A stretch of 42,002 nt of DNA from Mucidula mucida. Its lineage: Eukaryota; Basidiomycota; Agaricomycetes; Agaricales; Physalacriaceae. The position numbers and the translations under genes were made by a program. The stretch spans positions 1 through 42,002 of the forward strand of contig JADNYV010000300.1 in NCBI GenBank assembly GCA_015501055.1, written 5' to 3'. How positions within the stretch are numbered: position 1 is the first letter of the stretch; each line of letters starts with the position of its first letter. The notes under the pieces were generated by a model. That model was not told where the DNA came from and ran no database searches. It saw nothing but the letters and a program-made list of their open reading frames with translations. Below are positions 22,372 to 34,283 of this stretch, in pieces.

Positions 22372-24698
22372 ATGTCAGTTTCTGCAGGACCCCCGTCCCA
22401 CCATATGCCTCCCATGGACGGTCTCCTCCGGCAACAATACGCGGAGACATACCCGCACGATATATGGTTCTTCCTCGCCTCTCTAATCGCTCTCATCTCC
22501 CTCTGCCAGTTCATCTCGTTCTTGCTGGGCCGGGTAACGAAGAGCTCTGGCGGAGGAGTCAAGAGGATTCCCGTCGCCGCCGTGAACGCATATCGTGCAC
22601 TAGCGTTCCGCACTACCGTCGGCGTGGGTTCGTATTCACTAAATGTTGCAGAGGTGGTGTGTGCGATGATGTATATCGCCGTGCTGTTCGCTTGGGAGTT
22701 GGTGCATAGTAAGTGTGTTCGGTTGCTCGCTAATGCTACTTGGGAGCTGATGTGTGTATAGCGACGGATACGCTGGGGAACAAGTTTAGTGCGGGATATA
22801 TGTCCAGTCGCGCGGGTGCTATAGCGGTTAGCCAGTTCCCCCTCATTGCGGCGTTGGGAACGAAAAATAATATTCTTGGATGTATGTGCTTTCGTCTTTC
22901 TTCTCGGGATTTTCAACTGACACGCGTATTTTATAGATATAGTCGGTCTCAGTTACGACAAGGTTCGTTTTACTGCTTCCGTCTCGAAGTCATTTAGGCC
23001 TAATCTCGGTCCTGAAGCTGAGCTCCATCCACCGTATGTGCGCACGCGTATGCTTCGTGATGCTGTGGCTTCACGCCGGACTTAAGGTGTCATCTCTCTT
23101 TTGAGTCTTCTTAATCCTTGTGCTGACGAAGTTTCCAGCTCCAGTCGCGCACGAAAGGCCGGTGGGGTCTGCAATTCCTTCAACTCGGGCTCATGGCCAT
23201 TGTGGCGTTCTCTGTCCTGATAATTGTCTCCCTCCGCCCTATCCGTGCACGAGCCTATGAACTCTTCTTCTATTCCCATTTCGTGCTCGTACTGTATGTG
23301 TGTTCCCTGAGCAATGGTTATACTCATCACCTCCCACCACAGCATGTTCCTCATCGGCGCTTATTTCCACACCAAGCCCTACGCGTGAGTTCCCTTCTCG
23401 CCACGTTTGATTTCCTGACGAGCACATGTCCCTCAGATTCAACCCGTACATCTACAGTACATTCATCATCTGGGGACTTGATCGCGTCATTCGGCTCATC
23501 CGCCTCGTCGTGTTCAATCACACCTTTAGCTTCTCCCGTAGCAACGGAAAAGAAATGGACCCCACCGTGGAGCCGCTATCTCCTCACCTCGTCCGCCTGC
23601 GACTCAAGCGACCTAAACGTTTCCACTGGGCACCAGGGCAGACTGCGTATCTAATCACCCCGCAAGTTTCCCAATTTCCGTTGGAAGCGCATCCGTTTAC
23701 TATTGCGAGTTATGACTCGTCTAAGAGGGATAATCAAGATGGAGAGGATTTGAAGAAAGGTGCAGAGGACGTGTATTGGAAGGAGCTGGTCTTCCTCATC
23801 AACGTCCAGGAAGGATTTACGAAGAGGTTGGCGGCTTGTAATGGTCCCATCAAGGTGTTCATCGATGGACCATACGGCCCGTCGCCTAACCTTTCAAAGT
23901 TCGATAGCGTGGTATTCGTCGCTGGTACGCCACGTTTGATGTTTATACGCATGGCTTGGTTCTCACGCGTAGATTAATACTAATAGGTGGATCGGGCATA
24001 TCATACACTCTTCCGCTCCTATTGGATACGATCGAGTAAGTCCTTATATGTTTAGATCCTCGGTGTGCATGCATGCTCATTCTCCACCAAGACGTGCACG
24101 ATCCGGGAACAGCACATGTAAACGCGTTTTATTCATATGGGCAATCAGAGATAGCTGTACGTACCCGCGCATACCGTCTTTTTCTGAATCCTTATGCTTC
24201 CCGCTCCCTGCTTAGCACATGTCCACTGGATGTCAGACGTCCTGACGAACGCGCTCGCGCACGACACCAACATCGATCTCGACGTTCAGGTATTCGTCAC
24301 AAAGCCTGGAGCCACGGAGGACGCCGTACAGTGGGACGACACTTCCGTGAACTCTCAGCCCGAGGGAGAGAATGAGGCGGGGAGCAGTGATAAACCGACG
24401 GTGTCATCAAGCTCCCTCAGCGTCTTGGGGCTCAAGATCAACGCTGGTCGTCCTGATCTTGACACTATACTTAAGTATGAGGCTGAACGAACGCAAGGCG
24501 GGTGTATGGCTGTTACTGGTAAGCGCTTGGTTTCATTATAACGGTAACTTGATATGAATCGATAATGTAGTCTGCGGGTCTCGGTCAGTGGCGCAGGCTG
24601 CACGACATGCTTTGCGGTATCCGCTCACGGATCCGATGAACGTTGTGAGGGGAGGAGCGAGCGTTTCGCTGCATGTGGAGTCTTTTGGTTATGCGTAA
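22372..24698 (+). CDS. FRE-type ferric/cupric reductase, eleven exons
   Basis: Exons 22372-22708, 22762-22881, 22937-22962, 23018-23086, 23139-23293, 23343-23384, 23437-23924, 23987-24035, 24092-24156, 24216-24518 and 24571-24698 give 593 residues; all ten introns are 49-62 bp and every phase closes. It is a plasma-membrane flavocytochrome that passes electrons from NADPH through FAD and two hemes to extracellular ferric or cupric chelates before metal uptake. Heme ligands stand as two pairs with 13 residues between: His166/His180 (IHRM to WLH) and His231/His245 (SHF to YFH), each in a hydrophobic helix. FAD contact is HPFTIAS (335-341). The NADPH site is AGGSGIS (412-418), and the C-terminal CGSRSV (553-558) and final aromatic (SFGYA) are as in the family. 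There is no obvious signal peptide; the N-terminus leads directly into a transmembrane helix. Confidence 0.93.
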
Positions 24699-24936
24699 AG
24701 CTTGTAATTGAAGGACTTGAATAAACTTACATATCTGGATACTCAATGGATCGAACAGTACTACGCCAAAGCAGGAATACCTCGTATTTACTGCCGACTA
24801 GCATTCTCTCCTTCACAGGCGACATGTACGAAAACAGTGGGATGGGGGTAAGGCCGAAAGGCCGCGGCTTGCTCCGGGCCGACCGCCACAGCGTACATCC
24901 GCCCTAGATTGTTCTCCTTTTCCCACCATCATCATC

Positions 24937-26449
24937 ATGGCGAGCAGGTCATCTACTATCCTCTCAGATTCCATAAACACTCGGCTGACGCAGACGTTTT
25001 CAGCCAGAAACCTCGCGTTGTTGTATCTAGATCGCTGGGATCGGATGTTATGCCTCTGCTAACGGGAAGGGCAGATCTCGAGGTGCGTCGGCCTCACCAC
25101 CTACTACTACTTTGGTTTTTCGTGCTAGGGTCTAAGATGTTGCATAGGTTGACGTATGGCCGGACGATGACTCGTGTGACCGGAAATGGCTTTTGGAACA
25201 CGTTAAAGGCGCGTCTGGGATCCTTGTCATGGTCACGGATAAGGTATGAATGTGTTTTGCGTGTTTTTCGTTGAAATGGTTTAGTTCCCTATGATTATCA
25301 GGTAGATTTGGAGCTGCTTGACGCTGGTATGCATTTCACGATATCGACTTTTCTTTCCTTTGACATCCTTCCCTTCCCATACAGCTGGCCCTTCCCTTCG
25401 CGTAGTGTCAACGATGTCTGTCGGTTATGGTTAGTGGTTCATCTCTACTTGATGTTAGAAAGCTCACATCCGTCCGCCCGTAGAACATTTCGATACTGTA
25501 GAACTATCTAAACGCGGAATCCGTATGGGATACACTCCCGATGTTTTGACGGATGCAGGTGCGAAAGGCTTTCATACGCGTGGATATTTAATACAAAAAA
25601 AAAATCCAGTTGCCGACCTCACTGTAATGCTGGCGCTCATGGCTGGGAGGAACGCCGGACACACCTTTAGTCTCGTGCAATCTGGCCAGGTCAGATTTAT
25701 TCCCCCAAATTTTCTCTTTACTTGACTTTATCAACGGCGTTTTTCCCATAGTGGCCTCGTATGCACTGGAGCCCTTTCGCTTTCTGTGGTCCGCAGCTCT
25801 CTCCCACTCTGACCTCGCCCAAGCGCACCGTAGGCTTTCTCGGGTTTGGCCGCATCTCCCAAGCCACGCTCACGCGTCTCGTCGCGTTTGGCGTTACGCA
25901 CTGCATCTACTCTTCCCGCACCTCGTCCACTCCCTCCTCTACTCAAACGGCTCGCGATGCGGCCCTCCTTGAGAGACTTCCCACTCTCCAATCCCTTACG
26001 CCCGTCTCAATGGACACACTCGCAAAGGAGAGCGACCTCCTCGTCGTCCTCGCGCCAGGCGGGCCGGAGACGTATCACCTCATCGACGAGGGGTTCTTGA
26101 GGAAGATGAAGAAACACGCTGTGCTAGTGAATACGGCGCGTGGAACGCTGGTGGATTCTGATGCTCTGTTGAAGGCGCTGAAAGAGGGATGGATTTGGGG
26201 TGCGGGGTTGGATGTCGTTGAAGGCGAGCCGGAGGTTCCGGGGAGTCATCCGTTGGTGGGTGAACCGAGGTGAGGCGCGATTTCTTTTGGGGAGGTCAAA
26301 AACTCATGAGCGTGTTGATTAGGTGTGTGATACTGCCGCATATTGGCAGTGCGACGATTGAGACGAGGATTGGCATGGGTACGTTGGCAGTCAACAATAT
26401 CCTTGGTGGCGTTCTGGGAGAAGTGATGCCAGCGGAATTGTCTCTGTAG
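24937..26449 (+). CDS. D-isomer 2-hydroxyacid dehydrogenase (glyoxylate/hydroxypyruvate reductase type), nine exons
   Basis: Exons 24937-24947, 25004-25082, 25148-25243, 25302-25326, 25385-25423, 25484-25558, 25610-25689, 25752-26269 and 26323-26449 give 349 residues, the usual family length. The first exon is only 11 bases (MASS..., then [10 protein letters not shown]) and its intron has a GTCATC donor. The family reduces glyoxylate or hydroxypyruvate with NAD(P)H, in the cytosol or organelles. Visible parts are the substrate domain ([33 protein letters not shown]), the nucleotide fold (GFLGFGRIS at 163-171, third Gly replaced by Ser), and the catalytic triad Arg265 in NTARG, Glu294 in VVEGEP and His314 in LPHIGSAT. 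It lies 239 bp after the reductase on the same strand and 127 bp from the convergent kinase. Confidence 0.92.
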
Positions 26450-26576
26450 ACGTATGTAGTAGAATTACAAGAGGGAGTAGAACTATTACTATTAACCGTA
26501 TCGCGACATGAGGTTCCCTATTTAAATCTAAATCGAAGTAATACAGTACGTCTACATCCCAAAGAGAGCGGAGAAA

Positions 26577-27902
26577 TCAAAAGTAGTTCCATAACGTCGT
26601 ACTAGGAAAATTATACCATATCCACCGCACCATCATCGGAGGGCGGGGGTCGTACTCATGAGTGCCCCATACACGCGAGTATCTCCACAGGTCATCCTTC
26701 GAATATAGTAGTGTCTCTAGTTTGTCTAGACATTCGGCCGCCGTGGGTCGTTCCTTTGGATTGGGGCGCATCATTTCGTCCAAGAGCGGACGGAATTCTT
26801 CGATACCCAAGTGCCCCCGCGGGTCATCGCGCTAGACGCAAAAGTCAGAGGTGCAGTCGATGATGTTACATGTGACCAATACGTACATCGCATAGCTTGA
26901 GGAATGTAGCGCCAATGTTGTAAATGTCTAATGGGAAGGGATTGAACGTGGTCCCGAAGGGCTCATTGAACTCGGGCGACGTCTTGATCTGGCAGCGCAT
27001 CTCCGTGTCTACTGCTGCCTCGATCCCGGCGGGGTACTCCTTCGTTCCCTCAAAGTCTATGATATAATAGCGGACAAGATTTTCGGTTCGACAGCGCGGT
27101 ACGGTGGTGAGGAGGGTGAAACCGTCGTCATTGCAGTCTGGGAGCGTGAAATGGTGGCCTTTGGGACACACTTCGGTCGCGTCCATCATAAAGTTCAGCG
27201 AACACGCGTCTCTGGAGGAGGCTGTTAGACGTGTGGGAAGACAGTGAGAGGTAGCTTACCCATGGGCGATGTTGCGTTCATGCATGAACTGTATTCCCTT
27301 CATCATGGTGAGAAGCGAACGCGAAGAATCAAGGATGAGGAGACGCACCTCTAGCACTTGGTGCAGCGCATCTGCAAATTCTAAGCGACAATGAAATTTT
27401 GGACAGTCGAAGCGTTGTAAGTAGGGCATGACCATGAAGCACTTTGCGTGCTCCTCGCCTGGAACGGGAAACGAATCAAGTACCGGTACAGTGTGATTTC
27501 GCGGATCCGCCAAAAGCTCCGGTGACCCAAGGCTCTGAGCGACAGCCAGCTCTCGCGTCCTTAGCATCGTGATCTTGATAGCAACTTTGCGTTTTGTGGA
27601 CTTTTGTACTGCGTCGAGAACACCAAATGCTGCTGTCTACGTGTAAAAAGAAATGATTAAGGCTGTCGGTAAGACTACGAGGCAAGACGTACAGTGCACG
27701 CGATCTCATCCTCGAAAATGAAGCCAAAGTCCAAGCCGTCCAAGCGCGTTCGCGTAGGGATCCAATCCTTGTGATACCGCGGCCTCAGTTCGTAGCCACG
27801 CTCTTCCAAGTACTTTTGGTGTTTGACCCAGAAGAGCTCTGCTGCCGTGCGCGGTTGAACCTCGGACTGGTTTGAGTCGGGCTCGTCGTACCAATCCGCC
27901 AT
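26577..27902 (-). CDS. Basidiomycete protein-kinase-like protein, five exons
   Basis: Exons (minus) 27693-27902, 27349-27636, 27260-27297, 26887-27211 and 26577-26831 give 371 residues with closed phases. The N-terminus has the WVKHQKYLEERGYELRPRYH block that marks a large kinase-like family expanded in mushrooms. Kinase landmarks are VAIK (Lys91), the catalytic loop HERNIAHGD...SLN (Asp180, Asn185), the metal-binding loop as DFE (231-233) instead of DFG, and a C-lobe PFPLDIYNIGATF segment followed by ERPTAAECLDKLE. The HRD motif reads AHGD, with Gly for Arg. The substitutions at DFG and HRD are typical of this family, so activity cannot be assumed. No membrane or extra domain was seen. The substrate is unknown. 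Confidence 0.85.
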
Positions 27903-28341
27903 GCAGTAGTAATAAGGGTCGTAATCGGTATTTAGGGGAAAAGAGGGTCGTGAAGGTGAATGAGCGTAGGGTGGTAGAATGTGGTAGGACGGAAAGGAGG
28001 CAACGGAAAAGCCCCTGTTGCTTCGGAAGATGATAGCCGGGCAGTCCGATATCCAGGCACAGAGAGCTTTGTTGCTTAGGTGGCTGTGCTACCTTTGCCG
28101 CCGGCTCTTCATGGATTCGTGCAAGAGAATTTCACACAAGAAGCTGGAAATCATCCAATCCATAGCTCAAAGACAGACTCTAAAGGCATAGCGGCTCACC
28201 CTATATACTTCTGCGTCAACTGTCTTGACTGGTTCGCCTTTGAGACGCTCATGGGCATCGAGTTACGCCACATGGGGAAGGGTGGGGAGTGCGATGAGAA
28301 GGCCTGCGACAAGAGGAGCACGGTTTACCCCGGCGAAGGAG
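27903..28341. other. Intergenic, no gene seen
   Basis: Promoter side of the kinase gene and the inner edge of the right duplication arm. One plus-strand open frame (28080-28376) has no motif and runs into the duplicated flank, so I do not call it a gene. Confidence 0.45.
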
Positions 28342-28693
28342 CTAGGTATACGGCCGTTCTTGCTTTGTTGCAGTAGTGGCTTATCATAGACATATATTTA
28401 AGTACTTATATGCATCCCGCGCATCTTTGAAACAAGAGGAGTACCAGAGAGCGTCCTTTGTCAAAGAGAGATATAGCTTACCGCCTTGCATATGAGTCTC
28501 TCCTTCAGTGACTCCGCCTTTATTGACGCGCTTTCTCAAGTGACGCTCAAGAAAATCTTGTTCTGTATACCAGTGAAGTAAGAGCGATGATAATGGCATA
28601 TCGTTGAAGTCGTTATTTAGTATGAGAAGCATATTTACAGCGATAACGAGAATAAGGTAGCATAAATCGGAAAATAGAGAAACCATCTCGAAG

Positions 28694-29896
28694 CTACGTC
28701 CTCTTCCGCTTCGATCCCTTGCCTTTCGCAGCTTTCGCTTTCATTTGAGCCGACTCGACGACGCCAGCGTCTGATTTGTCGACGACGGTGCGGTCTAATT
28801 TGTCTACGATGGTGCTGTCAGCCTTGCGGATGGCGGTGCGCTTTGTCTTGCTGACGGCGGTTCGTTTGGACTTGTCGACGGTGGTACCCTTTGGCTTGTC
28901 GACGGCGGTGCCCTGTGACTTGTCGATGACGGTGCCCTTTGACTTGTCGATGGCGATGCTCTCTGTCATTTCGGCGACAGCCGAGTCTTTGACATCAGCG
29001 ACGACAACTTCCACATCCAACTTGCGTCTCTTTACCGTAGGCTCGTCCTCCTTCTCGTCTTTCTTGACGACCACTTTAACCGGAGCCTCCTTCGGTAGAA
29101 GACTCTTCCACTTGGCGGGCACACTCCTTCCAAATTCGCCCACCCACGAGCCGTTGTAAAACTCCAGTGGCACAGCCGCCGTACTATTCCAAAGCATCAG
29201 GCATTCGGCCAGCTTATTGCCCAACGGCTTGAGCTGATTTTGCGCGATTGTCGGAGGGAAGATGAGGCCGTCAGAGGCATAAGCGAGGACAAAGGCAGGA
29301 TGCGCGTGCCATTCGAAAGAGGGGAGAGATGCAGTCTTGATTGCGGAGACTTTGCGTGTGGTGGGATCGCGGATATAGAAGGAGAGATTTTTCAAGGGCA
29401 CGATGCGGTATTCGTATGATGACTGGAAAGGGATTATCTGGAGAGGATTTAGAATGGTATATGAGGAGGAGAGCGAGAGGATGCGCACCCCGGTGAAGAT
29501 TTGCCTCTTGTCAAATGGCGCCTTGGAGTTTCGCGTCTGAAGGTCGAAGAGTTTCTTGAGTACAGAAACTGGGGGCAGCAACGCGACTTGTTCGTGTTGG
29601 ATGGCTTTTTTGAGCGCGGGTTGGACTGCAGACAAACAATCCATTGGTGCTCGTTAATGGGACATAGGAACTCACGTCTCAGAGAATTTGCGGGAAGACT
29701 TGTATACGAGCCGATTTGACCACGGTGGAGGCCCCAGAGAAATTCCAGCGTGTCGAGCTAACGTGGTGGACATTTAGTATTTAGATTCAAACGAAAAATG
29801 TGAACGAACCGAGATACTCGTCGACTGCATCAGTGAAACGTCGACTCCATCACCGAACGAGAGGGAAACGTTGATGTTTTCGAGAGACATAGACAT
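28694..29896 (-). CDS. Unnamed family member D, intact, four exons
   Basis: Exons (minus) 29810-29896, 29676-29757, 29489-29625 and 28694-29437 mirror gene B exactly in size for exons 1 to 3 and give 349 residues. Differences from B are few: FGDGVD for FDDEVD in exon 1, VSVLKK for IAVLKK and DKRQIFTG for DNRQIFTE in exon 3, one extra Ser before YEYR, and two extra residues near the end (MKAKAAKGKG). The repeat tail lacks 17 residues present in B. The basic end GKGSKRKRT and the KRRK patch are kept, so the same nuclear location is likely. Function is unknown. Both copies being open, after a duplication old enough for flank divergence, argues that at least one is used. Confidence 0.8.
28769..28954 (-). 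repeat. 24-bp coding minisatellite in gene D
   Basis: Same array as in gene B but 186 instead of 237 bp; a block equal to one 24-bp and one 27-bp unit is missing. The remaining units match B nearly base for base, so the change is a copy-number shift that kept the frame. Confidence 0.85.
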
Positions 29897-30425
29897 GGTA
29901 GATGTGGGAGAGAGGATGAGGTGTTGAAAGGCCCATTGACACCTGCGCGAAAACAAAGGCCAGTCGTCATGTGCTTTTTGGCAGTCCACCTTGTAATGGC
30001 GCGTCCACATCCCTCTGCCTTTGTTCAGCCGATTAGGAAAAGGGCATTGTCTGCCGAATTAGGCAATTTGGCCACAGTTTCCCCAATACACATGGGGGGG
30101 AAATGATCCATGTCCACTGTTCTGTATTTCTTTGTATGCTCCGATAGCGATGCCAGCGCGACGTATCGATACCCTTAGCAGTGGATAGTAGTAGGCCCGC
30201 CCTAGTTGGTTGACAGTCTGTGGAAGAGAGAAATGATTTAGAACAAGTAAGAGTTGCATACAGATTCCTGCGGCGACGACCAACATCTCTGACTGCACGG
30301 TGTACAGAATAGCCAAGTTTTGATCCACTTCGGCAATTCGTGTCGGAGTTTCAATTGTACTCCGTCTTCACCCTACCACCTGCTCACGACGAACGCACAG
30401 GAATGTACTTCTGCAGCTCCTGAAA

Positions 30426-31521
30426 CATAGCACGTCTTGAGGGCGGAAGTGAGGAGACTTACAACAGTACGCGACGTCAACCATAACTCATACACCTGCA
30501 GCGAACTTTCTCTCTGCTCACATCGCTTCGACAAGGCGTAAGTATAGGCCCCCGCTGTATCGTCGATGCCGCGCACTTGAGTTCTGCCACATCCTCGACT
30601 AAACACGGAAAGGATTTGTATCTTCGCTCGATTCTGCGATTAGCATTTGATCTTTACAACAGTGTTGAAGGCATCACTCGCATTCCACTAATTGAAAAGC
30701 TCTCGATGTGGACATGTTTCCTTCACCGGATAGAGTACGTGTAGTAGTAGTAGTGATTCGCCGCCCATTACATGCTAGTGACCTTAATTCTTTAGAGATG
30801 CCGCAGTGAGTCGACAGAGCTCATCGTCTATGGTTCATATGCTCTCGCAGATAGCTCTGGGAACTCTTGCTCCGATATGTTCGCAGCCAGTGTCTTTCTG
30901 CGCAACTTCACATCTGAAACACACATCTCGAAGACTGTATTTTGTCGTGAAACACTCCAAGGCAGCGTCGTCCTACAGGCTAGTGCCGTTGTGTGGTCGT
31001 TCATCGAGTTCTCGCAGTTAGCTACCGTACTTCTGCTGTTCAAATCTCTGTTCAGTCTATGGCCAGGATTTTTTTCGAAAGAAATCCAAATGACCGGGAT
31101 TGACTCGGATGCTGAGAAGAATTTGGCGTTTATACAGTCTGGAATCTGGATCCATCTGGGCGATAAGTATAATTAGCTTCCATTCATTTGAAGCACATCA
31201 CCTCCAATCACCCGGAGGCGCCGAGCAAACAGTCACTTGTCCTCAGATTGATGTTTTTTATGGAGGAGAAGGGGATGGAGGTGAGTTGAGCAATTGCAGT
31301 CATCGGAGTTAAACGCCACACATATGATTTCCTGGAATGAGCTCCACGACGAAACGGAAGGCGCAATAGGCATCATATGTATTATATAAAAAGGGATCAG
31401 ACTGACCACAACGCGATCAAGACCAAAAAAAAAACAGCAGGAATTGTGCATCAAGGTTAGTAACCGGTGAGCTACGTAAGCTTAGACTCGGACTCAGTCG
31501 AGATGCCCAGAACGAGTGTCC
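30426..31521. other. Intergenic, no gene supported
   Basis: Beyond the right arm. Open frames on both strands (for example + 30877-31176, - 30373-30606) have some protein-like text but no motif or consistent splicing. A short GTAGTAGTAGTAGT run lies near 30738 and an A-run near 31428. Confidence 0.4.
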
Positions 31522-31749
31522 TCAAGCATGTGCCTTTTTAAAAAGACTTGAGGAGCAAGTGAGGGAACGATGAAACTTTGTAGAAGATGCGAGACGGAAG
31601 CAGACGGCAGTGGTGGAGGCATAAAGCACGAGGCGGCGTTCTTCGTATCCTTGGAAGTTTGAGGAGGAGAAATCAGCTGGGGGTGTCCGCTGCGAGAGGG
31701 GCTGCTTGATATTTCGTTCTTGCAACGCGCTTCTTCGGCTCAGATTGAA
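31522..31749 (-). pseudogene. Family member E, fragment
   Basis: Minus-strand remnant starting after a CCTCCAG acceptor with TTCAATCTGAGCCGAAGAAG, the counterpart of QPELKKA in exon 3. It then jumps to LQERNIKQPLSQR (as LQDRNIKQPISAR in A) and continues with a FQGYEERRLVLY-like piece equal to FQLYEYRIVPL. The stretch between is deleted, there is no exon 1 or tail, and the frame is broken. It is closest to member A. Confidence 0.6.
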
Positions 31750-32029
31750 CTGGAGGAATGTCAGTACTCGATTGTTGGCACAAGCTCACGCACAAGGACA
31801 TTGCCTGGTAGTAGGTGGAAGTATGACATGAATTGACGCGGTTCATTTACGTGGAGCAAGATGAATGCCTGCCGTCCTCTATAATACCTAAGCAAGCTAA
31901 CCTCAAAGTGCGGTCTTCTTCTATATTCACCCCGCAGTAGAAGGAATCATGAGTGGTAGGTACCACTGTCCAGCTAAGCAATGCACCGAATGCACTTACA
32001 TACAGACACGGGAAGACATGAGATAAACA

Positions 32030-33200
32030 TCAATATTCAGCACCTAGTAGTAGATGGGAGATAAGATACACCGGTCTGACCAACCAATTGACCGTCATAG
32101 ATCTATAAAAATCACGCATACACTCCTCCCCCATGCTCGCGACCGCCCAGCCAACAACCCAACACGCCATCCAGACCCTCCCACACAACCCTCCCACCCT
32201 CTTTCCCGTGTACTTCCTCATCGCATACTCGGCGCCGATGCCCAGCGCCATCAAGGCAAAGTAGCCCGTCAAATTGCAACATATGCCCGTCCTCCTAGAC
32301 ATACCCCATATACCCAGATCGTGAAAGACGCCGCTAGCGAGGAACGTGCCGAGAACGCGCTGTCCACTGACGCGGCCAAACATGTCGCGAAAGCCCTGAT
32401 GCCATCTCCGGCCCCAGAATTGGCTGAGCGAGGTGGAGAACCATGGGCGGTTAAAGAGTGGCGGCCACGAGGCGGGGGATTGGCGGAGGAGGAAGACACC
32501 GACGAGGGAGTAGATGTGGTAATACCCTTGCAGGTGCGCGTACGTCGATACTGGGTATATGAGTGCCTGGAGGACACGACTTAGGGGGTACGGAAGTGGG
32601 AGGGAAGATGGAGGGAAGATGTTGTCCCGCAAGAGAATGGCAAATTCGAAGAGGAGGGCGTTGATGGTGTAGCCTAGGAGAGCGTGAAGCGCAAAGGCAC
32701 GTTTGTCGAGGTGAGGTTGAGGAGGAGGAGGTGCGCCGCTTGTCCAATCCCAGCCTATACCGCGAAAATTGCAGCAGAGATCGCACGCGTCTAGGACGAC
32801 AGCGCGTTCCCGTGTTCCCGTTCGAACAAAGGGCTGTCGCTGGAACGTCCAGCCGGTTATGCGCATGATGATTAGACATACTACGGTCTGCACGTCTCGT
32901 TAATGAAATAAGAAAAAGAAGAGCGATAACACGCACCAACAACGCGAGATTATTGCCATCCCACTCTGGATTGCCCATGTTCGCTTCAAGACGCGTACAC
33001 GCTCGAAATGCGAGCCATAGCCAAAGTGGGAGGAGCGATAATCGAACGGCATATGTCCCTGGTGATATCACAAGCACGGCGGTGAGATAATACGCGACAA
33101 AGAGCGGTAAAAGCATCGTCATGAACGTTCGCGTCGTGAGAGGCTCTAGAGGCCACGACTCGGGGAGCGCGAACTCGGGGCTATCGAGTAGCGATGGCAT
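32030..33200 (-). CDS. Wax-synthase-like membrane O-acyltransferase, two exons
   Basis: Exons 32937-33200 and 32030-32887 are joined over a 49-bp intron and give 373 residues. The family consists of polytopic ER-type membrane proteins that esterify alcohols or terpenoids with acyl-CoA. Family signs are the block SLSQFWGRRWHQGFRDMF near the middle, followed by ASGVFHDLGIWG with the His expected in the active site, and 7-9 hydrophobic segments spread over the chain (LLPLFVAYYLTAVLVI near the start, VGGLCGRVWMACWVVGWAVA near the end). An N-terminal conserved-looking run (GTYAVRLSLLPLWLWLAFRA) leads into the LEANMGNPEWDGN loop. In basidiomycetes some relatives acetylate sesquiterpenoids; the substrate here cannot be told. 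No terpene synthase or P450 gene lies nearby. Confidence 0.85.
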
Positions 33201-34283
33201 AGCAGAGAGGGAGGAAGGTGCGGTTCAGGCGTGGTGAACACGTAACTCCGGACGGAGCTTGAAGACTGGCTGTGCAATTTCATTTATCCTAGGCCGAACG
33301 TCGAGGAGCATGGGACTATTCTATAACGACGCCCATGGAGTGGAGGTTACGGTGAAAAGGGTGTATTGACGTCATTCGGGTAAAAGCCGATGCCGAGGCG
33401 GCCTACCCTGCACGGAGAGGACACCAGATGGACTGAATGGCATGCGTAAACGCGCAGAGGATAGTCCAAAATATCGTACGTCCTTTGTGACACGATTAAT
33501 GCGACGCTATCAGAAAATGTGTCATCTGGAGCCTCGAAGGACAATATCGCTTCCGCGCACTGTGCATTCAGAATCCAACAGAGCACGACTTATCTTGTCA
33601 TTGGTGGACAATGTCCAAAGACACGGACGTCGCTGTGTCTGCAACCTCATTCATCAGATACTATCAGATGCTCTTAACTAGGGCAGAGAACGCGTCTTTT
33701 CTCTCCCACTCAAATTGTCCGGGCACTTCGCATGGTGCGACACGAGGAGTCCCGTCTTCGGAGGGGCAGGTTACAGGATGACGGTGATAGTGTTAAGATT
33801 ACATCGGTGCCAAGGAACTTTGACCTCAGCACGGACTGTCGTGTTTCTTCGTCTCTATTTGTTGACAAACATACAGTTTGCCACGATAGGACGGCACTTT
33901 CAGAACTGTAATAACTGAAGGCTGACTGCATAGTGAAGAGTTCCATATGTCTTTTTTGCGAGCCACAATTCTACCATGCCATTGCCACCGTCGTGAGACT
34001 ATACTAATATCTCGTCAGAGAGCCATATTTGACGAGAAGCTACCAGGAGGCGGGACTACTGGCGGGCAGAGTTCATGTATGGTTGTACATGACCGTTATG
34101 CTACTGTTCTTGAGTCCTGCATGACTCTAAATTCACCTTCTAGTTATCGGGTGTCTTGTATAAACAGGTGGGTCATCATTAGAAGGGATTATGGATGAAC
34201 AGGTTATTATCGGCCCTCGGGTGTGAGCCGCTCTGGTGCTAGAGGTTCCCTCGGCGAATCCATGGCTCAGATCAATATAACAG
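33201..34283. other. No intact gene; possible lost 5' exons
   Basis: About 1.1 kb between the acyltransferase promoter and the exon at 34284. If the exon at 34284 once belonged to a full gene, its upstream exons should be here, but I find no matching sequence. Nothing else was seen. Confidence 0.4.

Larger units (their letters stand above)
28342..30425 (-). repeat. Right arm of the large inverted duplication (D locus)
   Basis: It is the reverse-complement partner of 16330-19098. Identity runs through the 3' flank (AATAAAGGCGGAGTCACTGA and TAAGCCACTACT in inverse), gene D, the shared upstream block (CCCCAATACACATGGGG near 30080) and out to about 30420, where AATTGAAACTCCGACACGAA (reverse strand) still matches the left side. 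The hAT-type element is absent here. A 100-codon open frame just after the stop of gene D (28384-28686) is intact in this arm but broken in the left arm. Confidence 0.88.

Noticed and set aside
30059..30606. Minus-strand frames upstream of gene D that look membrane-like
   Set aside because: They lie in the shared promoter arm; the left-arm copies are broken by stops and shifts, so coding is not supported.
32054..32584. Plus-strand 176-codon frame
   Set aside because: Antisense shadow of the wax-synthase-like gene.
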